NCBI GenBank assembly: GCA_034008185.1
Contig: CM067082.1
Span: 127,845,988-127,909,987, forward strand
DNA: 64,000 bases
Direction: 5' to 3'
DNA from: Gorsachius magnificus
Lineage: Eukaryota > Chordata > Aves > Pelecaniformes > Ardeidae
Part shown: positions 37,401-49,475 of the stretch, piece by piece
How the letters are laid out: the number at the start of each line of letters is the position of its first letter
How positions within the stretch are numbered: position 1 is the stretch's first letter
Translations under genes and position numbers: made by a program
Notes under the pieces: generated by a model
Told to the model about the DNA's origin: nothing
Databases searched by the model: none
The model's input: only the letters and a program-made list of their open reading frames with translations

Positions 37401-40269
37401 ATGGCTTTAATGATTTTTCAAGCCATGCTTAATTCATCTGCAAACAACAGAGATCGGTTTGCAAATGTGTACTGAAAGAGAGAGATGTTACTGTTCATAA
37501 ATGCTCTGCAAGTTTGTTTTGCCCCGTCATTAGTAGCAAATGGTATTTACTTAAGGTAAATTATTTTTGTGAACTGTCCCAGAGTCAGTGTTGCAGTTGC
37601 AATAAATTACCTGTAAAATGAAATGAGCATCACCTGGTTAATGTGGCTAGTACAATTGACCTGATGGAATAAGTAAAATTATCTATTTTCTTTTGAATTA
37701 AAATTGCATTATAGAAATGATTGCCATCTTTCCCAAATACTTGTTTGCTTTGCACTATAAAACTGAATGGGTTTTTTTCATAATTTTCTATTGTGAGTTT
37801 GTTATTGCTATAATGTTGTTCTTTAACACCAGGCAGAGAAAAACACATGATCAATTCACATATGGATTCATATTTTAAAAATAGCTTTGTTTTTGTACAG
37901 CATCAGAAGTTAGAGAACGATTGAAGAACAAATCTCTATATGATAACTTACAGGAGGGGAATATTTAAAACACACTGAGTAAATAAAAACTTTGTTTCTG
38001 GTTTCTTTATGTCCCTAGAAGAGGAAATTCAGTTATTCCTAAAATTATATCATTCCTGCATTTACCTAGTGACTGAAATATAACTGGAAAAAAAAAGTTT
38101 GTGTTTAATGAAACAATGGATGTATTTCTGAACACTGAAACTTGGTTCTGAGGAGGCTTTCTCCATTAAAAGCTCTGGATTTATCAATAACTATGTTGCT
38201 CCAGGCCATAAAGAAACTGGAAATTTTGTTTCTGTCTATAGATATATACCAAAACTCTGAAAAAAAGAGTTTTCTTTTCCAGAACAGGCATTTATCACTT
38301 ATAGATGTGAGTAATGTACCCAATTAGGCCATACAAGACTTGTTTTCTTTCTAAACTGATCTTAGTTGAAGTTAAAATATGTCTCATGATTTATGATTGA
38401 TGGCTTGCCAGCTAAACCATTTAAAATGTAGCAAGAATAGACAAAGGTGTTGGGATGACACTGACTATAATAAATAACATGAGATATGTGTTAAGAAAAC
38501 TGTGAAATTAGATATTGAAGAGCATTGATGCTTGGGGTTGTAGATGTTCTTGATTTCAAACTGGAATTATAAACAAAAGTAAGTTGTATTAAATCATTTA
38601 AAAGAAAGTTGCAGGTGGCTTTCCCGATATGAACATTATATGTTTCTTCATGATTCTTCTCTTGGACAGTCTAAACGCTTGCACTCAAGTCTCATGAAAA
38701 TGCTGAAGCATTTTTGCAATTAATACGAATCATTCGATTCCTTTCTATGTCATATTGTGTATTCTTCCAAGTCACTCCCATCTGAGGGTGTTGTATAAAG
38801 CCATGGTCTCCACACTGCTCAGGTCAGAAAGGGAAGCTCAGAGCTATGCCTGTATAGAGAATTTGGGTATGCAGAACACAGCTAATCTCAGAAATGAGGA
38901 CACTGGACTAGATCAGTAGCTACACAAAAAGGATTTATTGACTGCCCTCATTTCAATGGGTGGTTATGCAAAAAGCCTTTTTTGATTTCACAGGGCAGAT
39001 TTTTCAGACCTTGGCTTGCAGTCCTGATCAGATAGATTGGCAGTAAGAGATACACAAGGCTTATGCACCAATATAAAATTTTCATTAGGCAGACAATAGA
39101 AGAGATCTCTTCCAAATAACCTTCTTGTTTCTCTGCTAGAAGAATATTTTAAAATCATCCTTATTTCAAAACCTTGCTGATATAACATTATTCATGGTGT
39201 TGGTTGTCTGGGAGGAAGATAGCAAGCCCCTACATGCAAAGTTGTGATGTTTTTGAGTCACAGCAATTAGTTCAGTTATCTAACACAATACAAGGGAAAG
39301 CGAGAAAGAATGGGCCAGAACAGGAATAATCCACAACATGCCTTTCAATTCAGACGGGGGGTCAGGGTTATAAAGATTGCATTCAAGATGTCAGCAACAG
39401 CGTTAGAGAGCATAATTTAGCAGCACCGTTCATGCCTAATGCCAGGAAAGCAGCTGGCATCCTACAAAAAATACACTTGAATAGAACACAGTTCAAGACA
39501 TTCAAGACCTTTCTGAGAGGTGAAAACCTAGATGAAAATGCAGCCTCCGAGAATAAATGAAGGAACTGTCTAGCACTATGCTGTTGGCCTTCTGTTAAAA
39601 AAAAACAACCCACAACAAAAACCACAGTTGGAAGGTGGGAGGAAGGGATTGTATCCTGCTAAACTGTGAGTTTCAGTAATAAGGCTTCACTAAGAAAAGT
39701 GCAGCATAACTAAATTTAACATACATTCTAGAAGAGCAATCAAATCATATAGGCAGAGCTTCAGTGAATAATTCATGTGAAACCTGATGAGATAAGAGGA
39801 CTGACATGAGAGAACACCATAAATAACATACTGTAAAAAGACTGAAGACCAAAGATCTAGACTTTCATCAGCAGATATAAGGCAGCATCCCCCTTTGGAA
39901 AGGCTGGTTCTTCTTCGCTCAATCTAGTCAACTTGCATTTTCGCAGTTTTTAGTTGGGAAACTGACAGAAGGCAAATTTCCCAGCAGACAAATTTAGTAT
40001 TGCTAACTTGCTACTAACTCTAATTCTTGCCAATTCTGTAATTTTCTCAAATAGATGTTTTGCTGAACAGCATAATAAATATGGGACCTTCTTTCCGTTC
40101 CCAGTGACTCTGAACACCACAACCATCTCTCCTGTCTGATCTATAATCCACATGACACCTTTAGCCATTTCTTCTCTTTGGTATACACATCCCTGCTTCC
40201 TTGTCTGCATCTCACTGCTTTTCTTGATCTGGTCTTCTAGGTTCGGGAAGAGAGATGAAAAGGACATTC

Positions 40270-40293
40270 ACCCCCCACCCCCCCCACACACAC
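40270..40293. repeat. C-run and (CA)n simple repeat
   Basis: Two C-runs of 6 and 8 separated by one A, then a short CA repeat. It is a simple-sequence block with no other feature attached. Confidence 0.85.
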
Positions 40294-42306
40294 ACTGAAA
40301 GACTGAAAAAAAATTTGCTGGGAAAATTGAACTTTTTTGAGTATACCTCTGCTGCAAAAGATTAATGGAAGCGAACCAACACTTTAAAAAGAGCAATAAT
40401 CCAGCACTGCAATGGAACTAGTGGCTGCAGTATATCTGCTGCATTGCCTAGAAGCCCATGTCTGTCTCTTCCTACTGCTCTATAGCTGTGTTCTTTGTTG
40501 GTTGTGGCATTATGACTTGGAGAGTCTGGGTTTTGCCTTTTTTTTTTTTCCCCCCCCTGCTCTTTCCCCCTCTGCCCCTGGCTTTTGAAAGAACACCTGA
40601 GTGACCTTTGTCAGAACATGCCAAACTGCAGCAGGGACAATCCCTGTTATTGCTTCTCCTAATAGAAAAAGGACATCTATGCTACTGTAGTTTACCACAA
40701 ATCCGTGCTGAAGATGGTTGTAAAATTTCTTTACGTTGTAGATGTGTTATGCTATGGTGTGAACGTTTTCTGAGGTGCGAACTGCACTCCTTCCCAAGCA
40801 TTTGTTGTAGTCAACATATTTCTGACTACATGTCAGGATGGGATGCAGGTGTAGTCCCTTGTTTTCTTTGTAAAGAAATACTGATATACAGGCAATAAGA
40901 GAGCATTTGTGACTCCAACAGGTTCCTTTGGTGTAAATAATCAGAAGACCAGAATGTGCAGTAGCCTGCTCAGTGTGTGTCCACTGGTGGGAAAGGGTCA
41001 GCTGGAGACCACAGTGAATTGCGAACTGTGCAGGTACAGTATACATATTGGATTGTTCTTGTGTTTAAAGTTAAGTGTACTTATGTGCTTTACTGGACCA
41101 AAGCCAAGATGCTCTGCACTATGCAAAACGAAAGTGCTTATAGCATTTAAACTAGATCTAGTCACAGTATTTTCCATTAACACGTTAATTCTGTTGAAAA
41201 ATGCAGATGTCACAAAAGAAGAAGAGTACTTTTGTTGCAGGAGGAAAAAGAATCCAAACTACATATATCATTATGATATGATAACTCTTATAATCTCTTA
41301 ACAAAATTTTATTTTGTTAAATTAAATCAAATTAATTTCCTTGCAGATAAGTTTAATATTACATAGCAGTTTCTGTTTTAGCTTTATGGGAACAATAGTT
41401 CAGGCAACTCACTTTTACATGGCTTGGGTGGTTTAGAGCATTGTCTTGTCTATGTTGGAAAGTGGAATTCCACTTATCCCAGCTGCTTACAGCATCTTTG
41501 GAAATCCAAAAAGAGTAGAAGAGTATCGGATGGCTCTGTGAGACATAATCAAACTAGACAGACAGTTTAATAGAAGAAAAAATGTCTGCCAGCTTCACTT
41601 CTACTCGCTATAATGAAGGATCATAATTAAATTGTTTGATGCTGAAATGACCAGAAGCAAATTGCTTCACCTTTAGTACCATGAAAGAAATTTTTTTGCA
41701 CTATGCTGCATGAGTAGTTCTGTTTCAAGTTGTCACCCCAAGTTGGAATCATGATAAATGTCGACATATGGCTGTGGCCTATACAGCATGTCCCCACTCC
41801 TACCTAGCTCTCAAAGCCTTTTTCCTCCTGGTCTGTTAGAGCCATTCCATCTTAGTGGACATTTTCTAAACCAGCAAAACGGCCTCCCATGGCTAATTTG
41901 GATTGCTGTGGTGGGCTAGTGTCTGGTTCATTGCAATGCAGTGGTAAGCCACAATGTCCCAAGAGATACTGGACTTTCTGGAATGCAAAGCTGGCATTTG
42001 TCATTTTAGCCTCCTTCTTGTACATTGTGCTGAACAGCTCTGCCAACCCCAAAGAGAAGGGCCAGAAACTAACCTTGATTAACCATTGGAGTTATTCATC
42101 TGGCAGTTCCCTCAGCTGATACTTCTTTTTTTGTCTGTGAAGTTATTTCCCAGGCTTTCTATTTATAATGCATGTAATGTCCCCTACTGGTGGTTAATTC
42201 ATGGAGTATAGTGGTACAAAAACATGTATTAGAAGCAGACAGTATTAGTCCTAGATGTGCTGGTTGTCTCTGAATTTTATTGAGCAATTGTTTCTCTTGC
42301 CTGCAG

Positions 42307-42353
42307 GCACTGATTCATTACAACCCAATCCAAAAAACAACCTTGGATTTCAA
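42307..42353 (+). other. Candidate exon of an unannotated transcript
   Basis: This 47-nt stretch is bounded by an excellent acceptor (tttctcttgcctgcag, 42291-42306) and a near-consensus donor (caa|GTAAGTA, from 42354). One frame reads ALIHYNPIQKTTLDF plus two bases. It joins in frame to a second candidate at 43281. I recognise no protein family. In 42 kb of AT-rich sequence some good splice pairs are expected by chance, so the call is weak. Confidence 0.2.
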
Positions 42354-43280
42354 GTAAGTAACTGAGGTCAGAAATCTGGCATGAAGCGCTTAAACCAATA
42401 GTGGAGGAAATGACTTTATTACAGAGTTAGGCTGATATTTTCAGAGGCAAGAATAACTCCCATTAACATTGTTGGCAATCACGCAGCCTAATCCCAAGCA
42501 CGTAACTTAGAAAACTTCCCCCTGTGTGGACAAGTGTTCTCAATGAGTTTCTAAATTTATAGAAGCCTCAAAACCCTATAGTCTCTCTGGTTTGTTGTTA
42601 GAGTCTACAGTTAACTCCCAAAGGTGGGACTCCAGCATAGCAGCAAGCAGCACTTTCACTCGGCCAACAACATTCAGCAAAGAAATATTAACATGTGTAT
42701 ATTATACATTCTTATTTTTACACATCATTTTCATGATTCCTTTTTAGCTCTATTCCCAATAGCTGTCTGAAGCACCATTGCTCTAATCTCTACTGACTAA
42801 GAAAACATGCAGTAGATTAGGCAGTAGTAATGATTACCAAGTGCGGGGCTCCTGCTGTTAAACTCAAATGACAAGTTCATCATGAGCTCTGTTTCTGATG
42901 TTCAGCCGCTTTACTTCATTATTCTCCAAGAAGCAAAGCTGGCAAGTCACCACTCTGCTCTGAGAACAGAGTGACAACATAACAAGAACAGTCAAGGCTT
43001 AAATCATGATTTTCAGAGCACAAGAGCTTCTAGCAAAATGTCATCTTGGTTAGTATTTTCTGTTTGTAACTTTCAAGGACAGTATGAATATGACTTATAA
43101 AATAACAGCAACCACACCAACAAGTTGCTGTGACCTATAAACTTGTGTTAAAATAACCATTCTCTATAGCTCAAACAATCTGTCTGAAATCTGAACACAA
43201 GTGGGGCTCGTAGTACTGCCACATCTTGGAGTTCACAAAGCAGAAGTTCCTTGTTGAATAATTTTGTTCTTGAATAATAG

Positions 43281-43378
43281 AAAGTTGCAAGAGTTGTTAG
43301 CATGTCAGAAAGAGAAGAAGCTGGAGCAGGAACCTAACATCTGGATGTATCCTGAAGAAGCTCTCATTTCTCAAGGAG
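43281..43378 (+). other. Candidate exon of an unannotated transcript
   Basis: This 98-nt stretch has a moderate acceptor (ttgttcttgaataatag) and a good donor (ggag|GTGAGG, from 43379). In the frame continuing from 42353 it reads KLQELLACQKEKKLEQEPNI and on to EEALISQ, a charged, heptad-like segment that looks more protein-like than its surroundings. No stop interrupts the 145 nt of the two joined pieces. No family is recognised and there is no evidence of transcription in the sequence itself. Confidence 0.2.
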
Positions 43379-45500
43379 GTGAGGGTATTAATTTCTTTAC
43401 TTTTTTGGTATTGCGATTGTTATTAATTTTCTTTGGATAAAATTCAGCCCCTCACTCTCCCCACCTTCACAAAGACAGAGCTTCCAAGCTGTCTGTCAGG
43501 AAATCTTGAGTCAGAGAAACTGGCAACTCCTCCACGTTTACTGTCTTCTGATTTTGAGGCCTCAATCTCATATGTAGCTACATTAGGTATATTCCAGTGG
43601 CTCCTGAAATATTGGTCTGCTTGTTGCTGGCAGGCAGCCCCTGTATTCAATTACCATAATTTCTTCCTGGGAGGGAAAGTGTGGAAGAAAGACAGTACCA
43701 CCTGCGAAATAAATAAATGAACAAATAAAATGCACAGAACAATCTTCAGAAATCTTCACCTTCCTCTGTCCTGGTTCAAGCAATAAAGACTACATGAGCC
43801 ATGAAGGATGGATATGCCCCATCTAGTATCTGGCAACATGGTTGCGCTCATTTGGCATTTTAATATGAAGACCAATAGAAAGGCATCATAACCATGAGTG
43901 CTCAGGATCCCAGCTTCCTCCAAAGAGGTAAAGATTGCTGCTTACTGATGCCTGGGTAGCACGAAATCTCTTGGGGGACTGATGCAAAACCAGTCCTGAA
44001 GCTGTGCGTCCTCTCTTTGGTTGGTGTTTTGTGAAGGAGGAGGCAATAGCTACAAGGAGCTCATAAAACCTGACAGAGGCAGATCTGGTATGGACTACAG
44101 AGTTAACCTGGATGGTGACATGAAGCAGGGGTGGAGCCCTACATGGCTGAACGCAGTCTGTGAATGAGAGTTGTTGGTACTGTTGCTGTCTGGGTAACAG
44201 AAAGGCTATTTGGTCTTGATAGAGTGAAAGACAAATATTTGGAGTGAGATAATATTTGCCTGTGAAAGACAAATAGGGTGTGGATGAAGAGTTACGTATG
44301 AAAGAAGATAGGAAATCTGTGTAAGTCATGCAGGACTTACACAGGTGGGTAGGCCAGGGAAAGTGGAAGAAATGCAGTTACCAGCTGACAGTTGGGAGTA
44401 CAGAGAAGATAAAATAGTGGGAGGGAAGAAGGCAAGTGGAAGTCTTTATAGGGAAGGGAATGTGAAGTTTCAGGAGTTTCCAGTATTTTTGACTCCATTG
44501 GGAGTAAAAAGGTAATAGCGGCCAGAGAAGGAAGGCATTGTTGTGGATGATCAAGCTATCTTCCTGCAAATTATTTGATAAAAAAGATAGGTGTGTCTCC
44601 AATAATCCTTTTTTTTTTTCAGAGAGACCATTTAGAGATAAATTTTCATATTGCTATTCCAAAGAAATTTCATTTTTGAAGACTCTGGGAAATACAGAAA
44701 CCCTGTTTTTTTGATCCACTTATTCTTATACTGGGTTTTAGCCATGTTGTAATATTTTTCGATTAGGAAAACCAGATACTATTCCTCACTAAAACTTCTG
44801 AAATCCTCTTGTTGTAAATTCTTCATTAGTTTGATAGCTTCACCCTGTTACAGAGGTACCTTAAGAAAGAACCGTATAACTGAAGAAAGGCAGTTCTCTG
44901 GTACCAAGGATAGATGAAATATTTACTATATACCTGTGGCAAGAAAAAACCACTTTAGTTATATTGTTTTTTTAATCTTATTGTCAGCGCACAGTTTAGA
45001 TTTTAAAAAAGTGGAATCTATTAACTCTGTGCTCCAGCTTTACTATGTGTGCAAGGAAAGGTGATGTGGAAGGGCTGCTCTGGACTGAACACATAGCCCT
45101 GCTTGTGACAATTGCCCAGCTTCTTCCTGGCAAGCCCAGTCCTCTCTGTATTCATTTCAAAGCTGATATGTGCAAATTGCTTTGCAGTGGTAGTAAATAT
45201 ATTCCTGGTAAAAGGGAAAAAAATTAATTTCCTCTTGAAAGTTGAGGTTGGTGATTAACAGTGCAGGCTTATAGAGTAACTTTCTAAATTCTGTTGCTTC
45301 TAGGAAGGTCATTCAGGACCCATGACTCAGTCTTTAAGACACTGTATCCCTTGGTTTTTAATAAGCCTAGTTAAAGAGTGCGTACTGATTTGTAAGACAT
45401 CCCAGTAAGTGTGAGCTCAGATGTATAGCTGGAATGAAACAAGGTGCGATGAGCACCACATTTGGAAAACAGATCAATGGCAGGGTATGGGTATTTTTCG

Positions 45501-45633
45501 CAGAATCAGAATGGTTGAAATTGCAAGGGACCTCTGGAAGTCATTTGGTTCAAACCCCCTGCTCAAGTGGGACCACCTAGAGCCAATTTCCCAGGACCAT
45601 GTGCAGACAGCTTTTGAATATCCCCAAGAATGA
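45501..45633 (-). mobile_element. CR1 LINE fragment, avian type, 5'-truncated
   Basis: The stretch starting cagaatcagaatggttgaaa (45501-45520) continues with 'gggacctctggaagtcattt', 'aaccccctgctcaagt', 'ccacctagagcc' and 'cagcttttgaatatccccaa'. It is the reverse complement of the 3' end region of avian CR1 elements, so the element points to the - strand with its 3' end at 45501. It is much less diverged than the other LINE pieces in this window. Only about 130 bases remain, the usual severe 5' truncation. This element is the best single indicator that the DNA is avian. Confidence 0.88.
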
Positions 45634-48600
45634 AAATATTTAATTACATTTTAAATGTAACTTTTGAGTTTCTGAGAGTGCTCCTCCCATTCCCCTTTAT
45701 ATGTGTTACTGAAGCAGCAGGCTGTACACTAAAGTACAACAAACCACTGGGAACTCATGAGTAGACTCAAAAGGCTTGGTGCAAACATGTATTTACCCCA
45801 CCACCCAGAGTGTTGTTTCTCGGCAGCATACAGCAAGCCAAGGCCACAGGCCTACCTACCTCTCTCCCAGCCTTTAAAAAGAAAGTGATTTTCTGCTGGC
45901 TCAGCTCAGTGAACTTGCTCACTGTCAGATAGCAGAAACACCAGCACAGGTGAGAAGGAGGGAGTGAAACTGTATGGCCAGGCCACAGATGAGGGGGAGA
46001 CAGGACTGTGGTAGTTTTTGTTTGAGTGTGGCTTAACTGTCCATACCTTTGACATAACGTGGAGAATTGAAATACTACAGAAAAAGTTGAAGTACAGATT
46101 ATTCTCATCTTGGTACGTGTTGATGAAGAGCTGATTCCTCTCTCAGTCCACAAAGTACCTCTGCCATCCAAGCAAGGCAAATATTCAAGTATCTTTACTG
46201 AATTTTAAAAATAGTTTATTGTAATTGCAGGGTAAGATAGAACACAGTATAACTAACAATGGCAATCGTATTGATAGCTAGGTCTTTCCTATCCAAACTT
46301 ACTACCTTCTTTGGTTAATACCCTTAGGCTTTTATTGTAAGAGGTTAAGTATTTTTCTTCCTAAATCATAGACAAATTGAAGCTAAAGTATCTTCTCTCA
46401 TTCCATGTCATGCTCAGCTACAAGAGTCAAACTAAGTTACTGCAATGACTTCAGAAGTAACGAATTATGTTATTAGTGTAAGTGAGCAAACATTGTAAGA
46501 ATATAAAAATGAATGAGATTGAACAGATTGTTGAATTTGCTGTTTCAGCTGTTTCGATTTCATTAGAAGAAATATATCTAACTCTTTGCTTGTGCCATGT
46601 ATATTGTGAGTTTTTTTCCCCACCTGTTATTTCTGTATAGAAACATCATTATTTCAACCACATCACTTTTCAATGTAGAGCCCTACATGGGCAGTGATTT
46701 GTGAAGGATTACTTGAAAAGCTTATGCTATAATTGCCTGAAGTAAAAAAAAAAAAAAAGGAAGAAAAAAAGAGCTTACAGTAAGGTAATGTATACTGGTA
46801 ATATCAAATTGATTCTACATGCAGAGTGTCAAGCCTGCTGTCTTTGCAGCAAAAAAAATAGTTTCAGTTACTGTATGTCAAAGAGCAATAATCCATCTGC
46901 AAATAAGCATTTGCTTTAAGCTGTGTCCTGTATGTGAAGATTTCATCCAAAAACTGGTAAGAAAAATAAGATTTGGAACTTCCATTATTATTATTATGCT
47001 TAGGGCTAAAAGGGCCATTTTGAACCAATGAAGCCAATGAAATTTCATATTATGATTAGCATACTGGTAGCACAACTGTCTTTGCATCCCCCTGTATTAC
47101 CAGATAATTTATAAATCCGGAGGCTTAATCATCCAAGCTGCTGTTCACTGTGTGCTTGACCAACAGGACTATGTACCACTGTATTCATATAAGGAAAACA
47201 GGTAGAATAATTACACTAATCTCTCTAGCTATACCATTGTAACCCCCTCATTTACAACCTACCTGCAGTGAACTGAAGCTGACGGCGCATCAGTTGTGCT
47301 GCACTGCTATAGCTGGGGGAAAACTGCCACTTTATGCATCATTCCTGTAAATACAGGAGCTGTTAGACATGTAAAAGAGGAGTATGCAGTAAAGCTGATA
47401 CATGCAACTGGAAAGCATATGCGTAGTGGCAATCAGGCTGTTTCAAAAATGATTGCCATAGGAGGAGTATAAGATTTGGTCCTCTCATCACCTTGCCATG
47501 CAGCACGATGAACTCTGATGCAACACATGATGTGCTGTTCTGTGCACTTTGTCTTCTGTGCTGTTAAACTGTCTTTAAGAAGATTAGTGTAATTTCTGTT
47601 TGTGTGATACTGCAAAGTACTGAGCTTCACATGCATTTCCCCTCTATGGGGCAATCTTTTTCCTTTAGTTATGCACTTCTTCATATCAGTGTTCAGACTT
47701 GATAGGTCTTAGGTAGACCTGTCTTAAGCCTTCATAAAAAAAATTAATATTTATCTCCTTCCTTGGTTGTTCCAAGGATGAGGAGCAGGGACCTGACAAA
47801 GTTCAGGACTCTCCTGCTAGAAAGGCCGAAGTGGAAATCTAACAAGACAGGCTATGGAAAATTGGACTAGCTGCTTGTGATGTTTCTGGAAGAACAAGAG
47901 GATGGGGGCGGGGGGACTTGTGTTCCTTTGGGATCCCTCCCCTCCAGAAGTCACAACCCATACACTCCAAACTCTTTCTAAGTGGCAGGTACAAGCCTGG
48001 TGTTCTTGGGACTTGGCATGAGCAAAAGAGGAAGCGGAGTCATGACTGCTCCAGTATGCTGCTGTGATTTTATGCCTGGATCTGATCTTCTTTGCAGCAT
48101 CAGAGTTCTGTAATAACAACACCTTTTTTGCACTTCTTGATGCTTTTGATAATTTCACTGACCTGCTAGTCTTCTTGGCCAGATCCTCAAAGGCGTTTAT
48201 ATGCCACCTCACTTGGAATTCATTGAGCATTCAATACCTAGATGCAGGCTGGGCACACAAATAGGTTTAAGGACTGAGTGTGTGTTTCCTTTGCTGGGCA
48301 TCCCTTGCAAGTGATCCCTGCCTTTCCTTACTTTCTTCATTGTGCTACAGGCTTCAGCTGTGTGTTATGCTGCAGTGTTTACACATTTCAAACAGACAGC
48401 CCTAGGGTATTTTCCTGCAAGGTCTGTTCTGGTTAACTTCAAATTGAGCATAAAGCAGTTTTCCTATTGACTTCACTTAGATTTAGGTCAGGCCTAGATG
48501 CTGGGGAGAAGCATATATATTTTAAGGATCTATAGTTATGCAAATTCCTGCATTTGAGTAATGAGAAAGTAGGGGATGATGCTTTCAGATAGTCACCTCC

Positions 48601-49318
48601 CTCTTATGAGTGCCATGAAAGATTCTCTGTGTGGTGCTGTACTGGGTGCCTGAAAATGCCAGCTGGGCTAGGTGGTGGTTTTAGTTCCTGAATACGTGTA
48701 TGTAAGGTGCATCAGGATGACACTCAGTTTCACTTGAAATTGTATCATTTGACATCAGTGGAGGTGCCCAAAACAAGAACTCCCAGTTTTCATCTGAAAA
48801 ATTTAGGGATGGCAAGTGTTTTGAAGGAAAGCTCCTCAATTCAGTGCTTAATTTCCCCTGTTGGTTTCCCCTTTTAGCCTAGGGCTATGGGAGAGGGTTG
48901 GGTTTTTTGCATTTAGCAATATGTCTCTGAGCTCTGGATTTCCTTAAAGGAGTGGCCCAGGCCTAAGTGTGCTGTCCAGGCAGAGAAAGTCAGGGCAAAG
49001 GGAGGAAAGGATAGGTAACATACTGTGAGTGGCTGGCAAGCGGAGGGAGGCAGGTGACTAATACCTGGAATTCTTTACAGCTATAAAACCATCTGAAATT
49101 TTGAATGAATTTTAAATATTTGTAAAGCTGTTGCTGTTACAAACAAGCATTTGTTACAGTGAAATTGAAGCAAACAAGCAAATCTAATAACTCTCCTGCT
49201 CCTATACATTCAGATTTTGATTGGCAGGTCTGAACTTTTGACAACCTAAGGATTAAAGTTTCTTCTTTGGAACCAGCTGATCCTTTTCCCAAAGAACAGT
49301 GAGCAGACTTGAGCAAAA
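45634..49318. other. Intergenic, no gene recognised
   Basis: Gene-free sequence with an A-rich tract at 46743-46770. It holds a weak candidate exon at 46850-46956 (acceptor ctgctgtctttgcag, donor ctg|GTAAGA) that would extend the open frame of the two candidate exons upstream. A 137-codon frame on the - strand (47817-48230) includes a Lys/Ser-rich stretch but matches no family I know. Confidence 0.5.
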
Positions 49319-49475
49319 AGAAAAAAAAAAAAAAAGAAAAGAAAAGAAAAATTGGAAAATAAAAGGAGAAAGAAGAAAGCAAAATAAACCTCAGAAACCA
49401 AGCTAAGTCTTTCTGGCTTCTATTCTCTCTTTCTCTCTCACTCCCCTTCTCTCTCCCTACTTTCTCGCTCCGCCA
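49319..49475. repeat. Polypurine block followed by polypyrimidine block
   Basis: An A/G-only-like block (49319-49380, with aaaagaaaagaaaagaaaaa) is followed after about 45 bases by a C/T block (49424-49465, tctctctttctctctcac and similar). On one strand the two are roughly complementary in composition. Confidence 0.8.

Larger units (their letters stand above)
34442..45500. other. Intergenic, no gene recognised
   Basis: About 11 kb without a supported gene. It includes purine-rich sequence at 35866-36020 with A-runs, a C-run block at 40270-40285 followed by (CA)n, and a T/C block at 40540-40575. Two candidate exons listed separately (42307-42353 and 43281-43378) fall here. The segment 43890-44560 is purine-rich on the + strand, which lets a 147-codon frame stay open on the - strand by composition. 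Confidence 0.55.

Noticed and set aside
43886..44329. 147-codon frame on the - strand
   Set aside because: The region is purine-rich on the + strand, which depletes stops on the other strand. The translation shows no domain, signal or family resemblance.
47817..48230. 137-codon frame on the - strand with a Lys/Ser-rich stretch
   Set aside because: I considered a processed pseudogene, but no protein family is recognisable and there is no poly(A) tail or flanking repeat to support retroposition.
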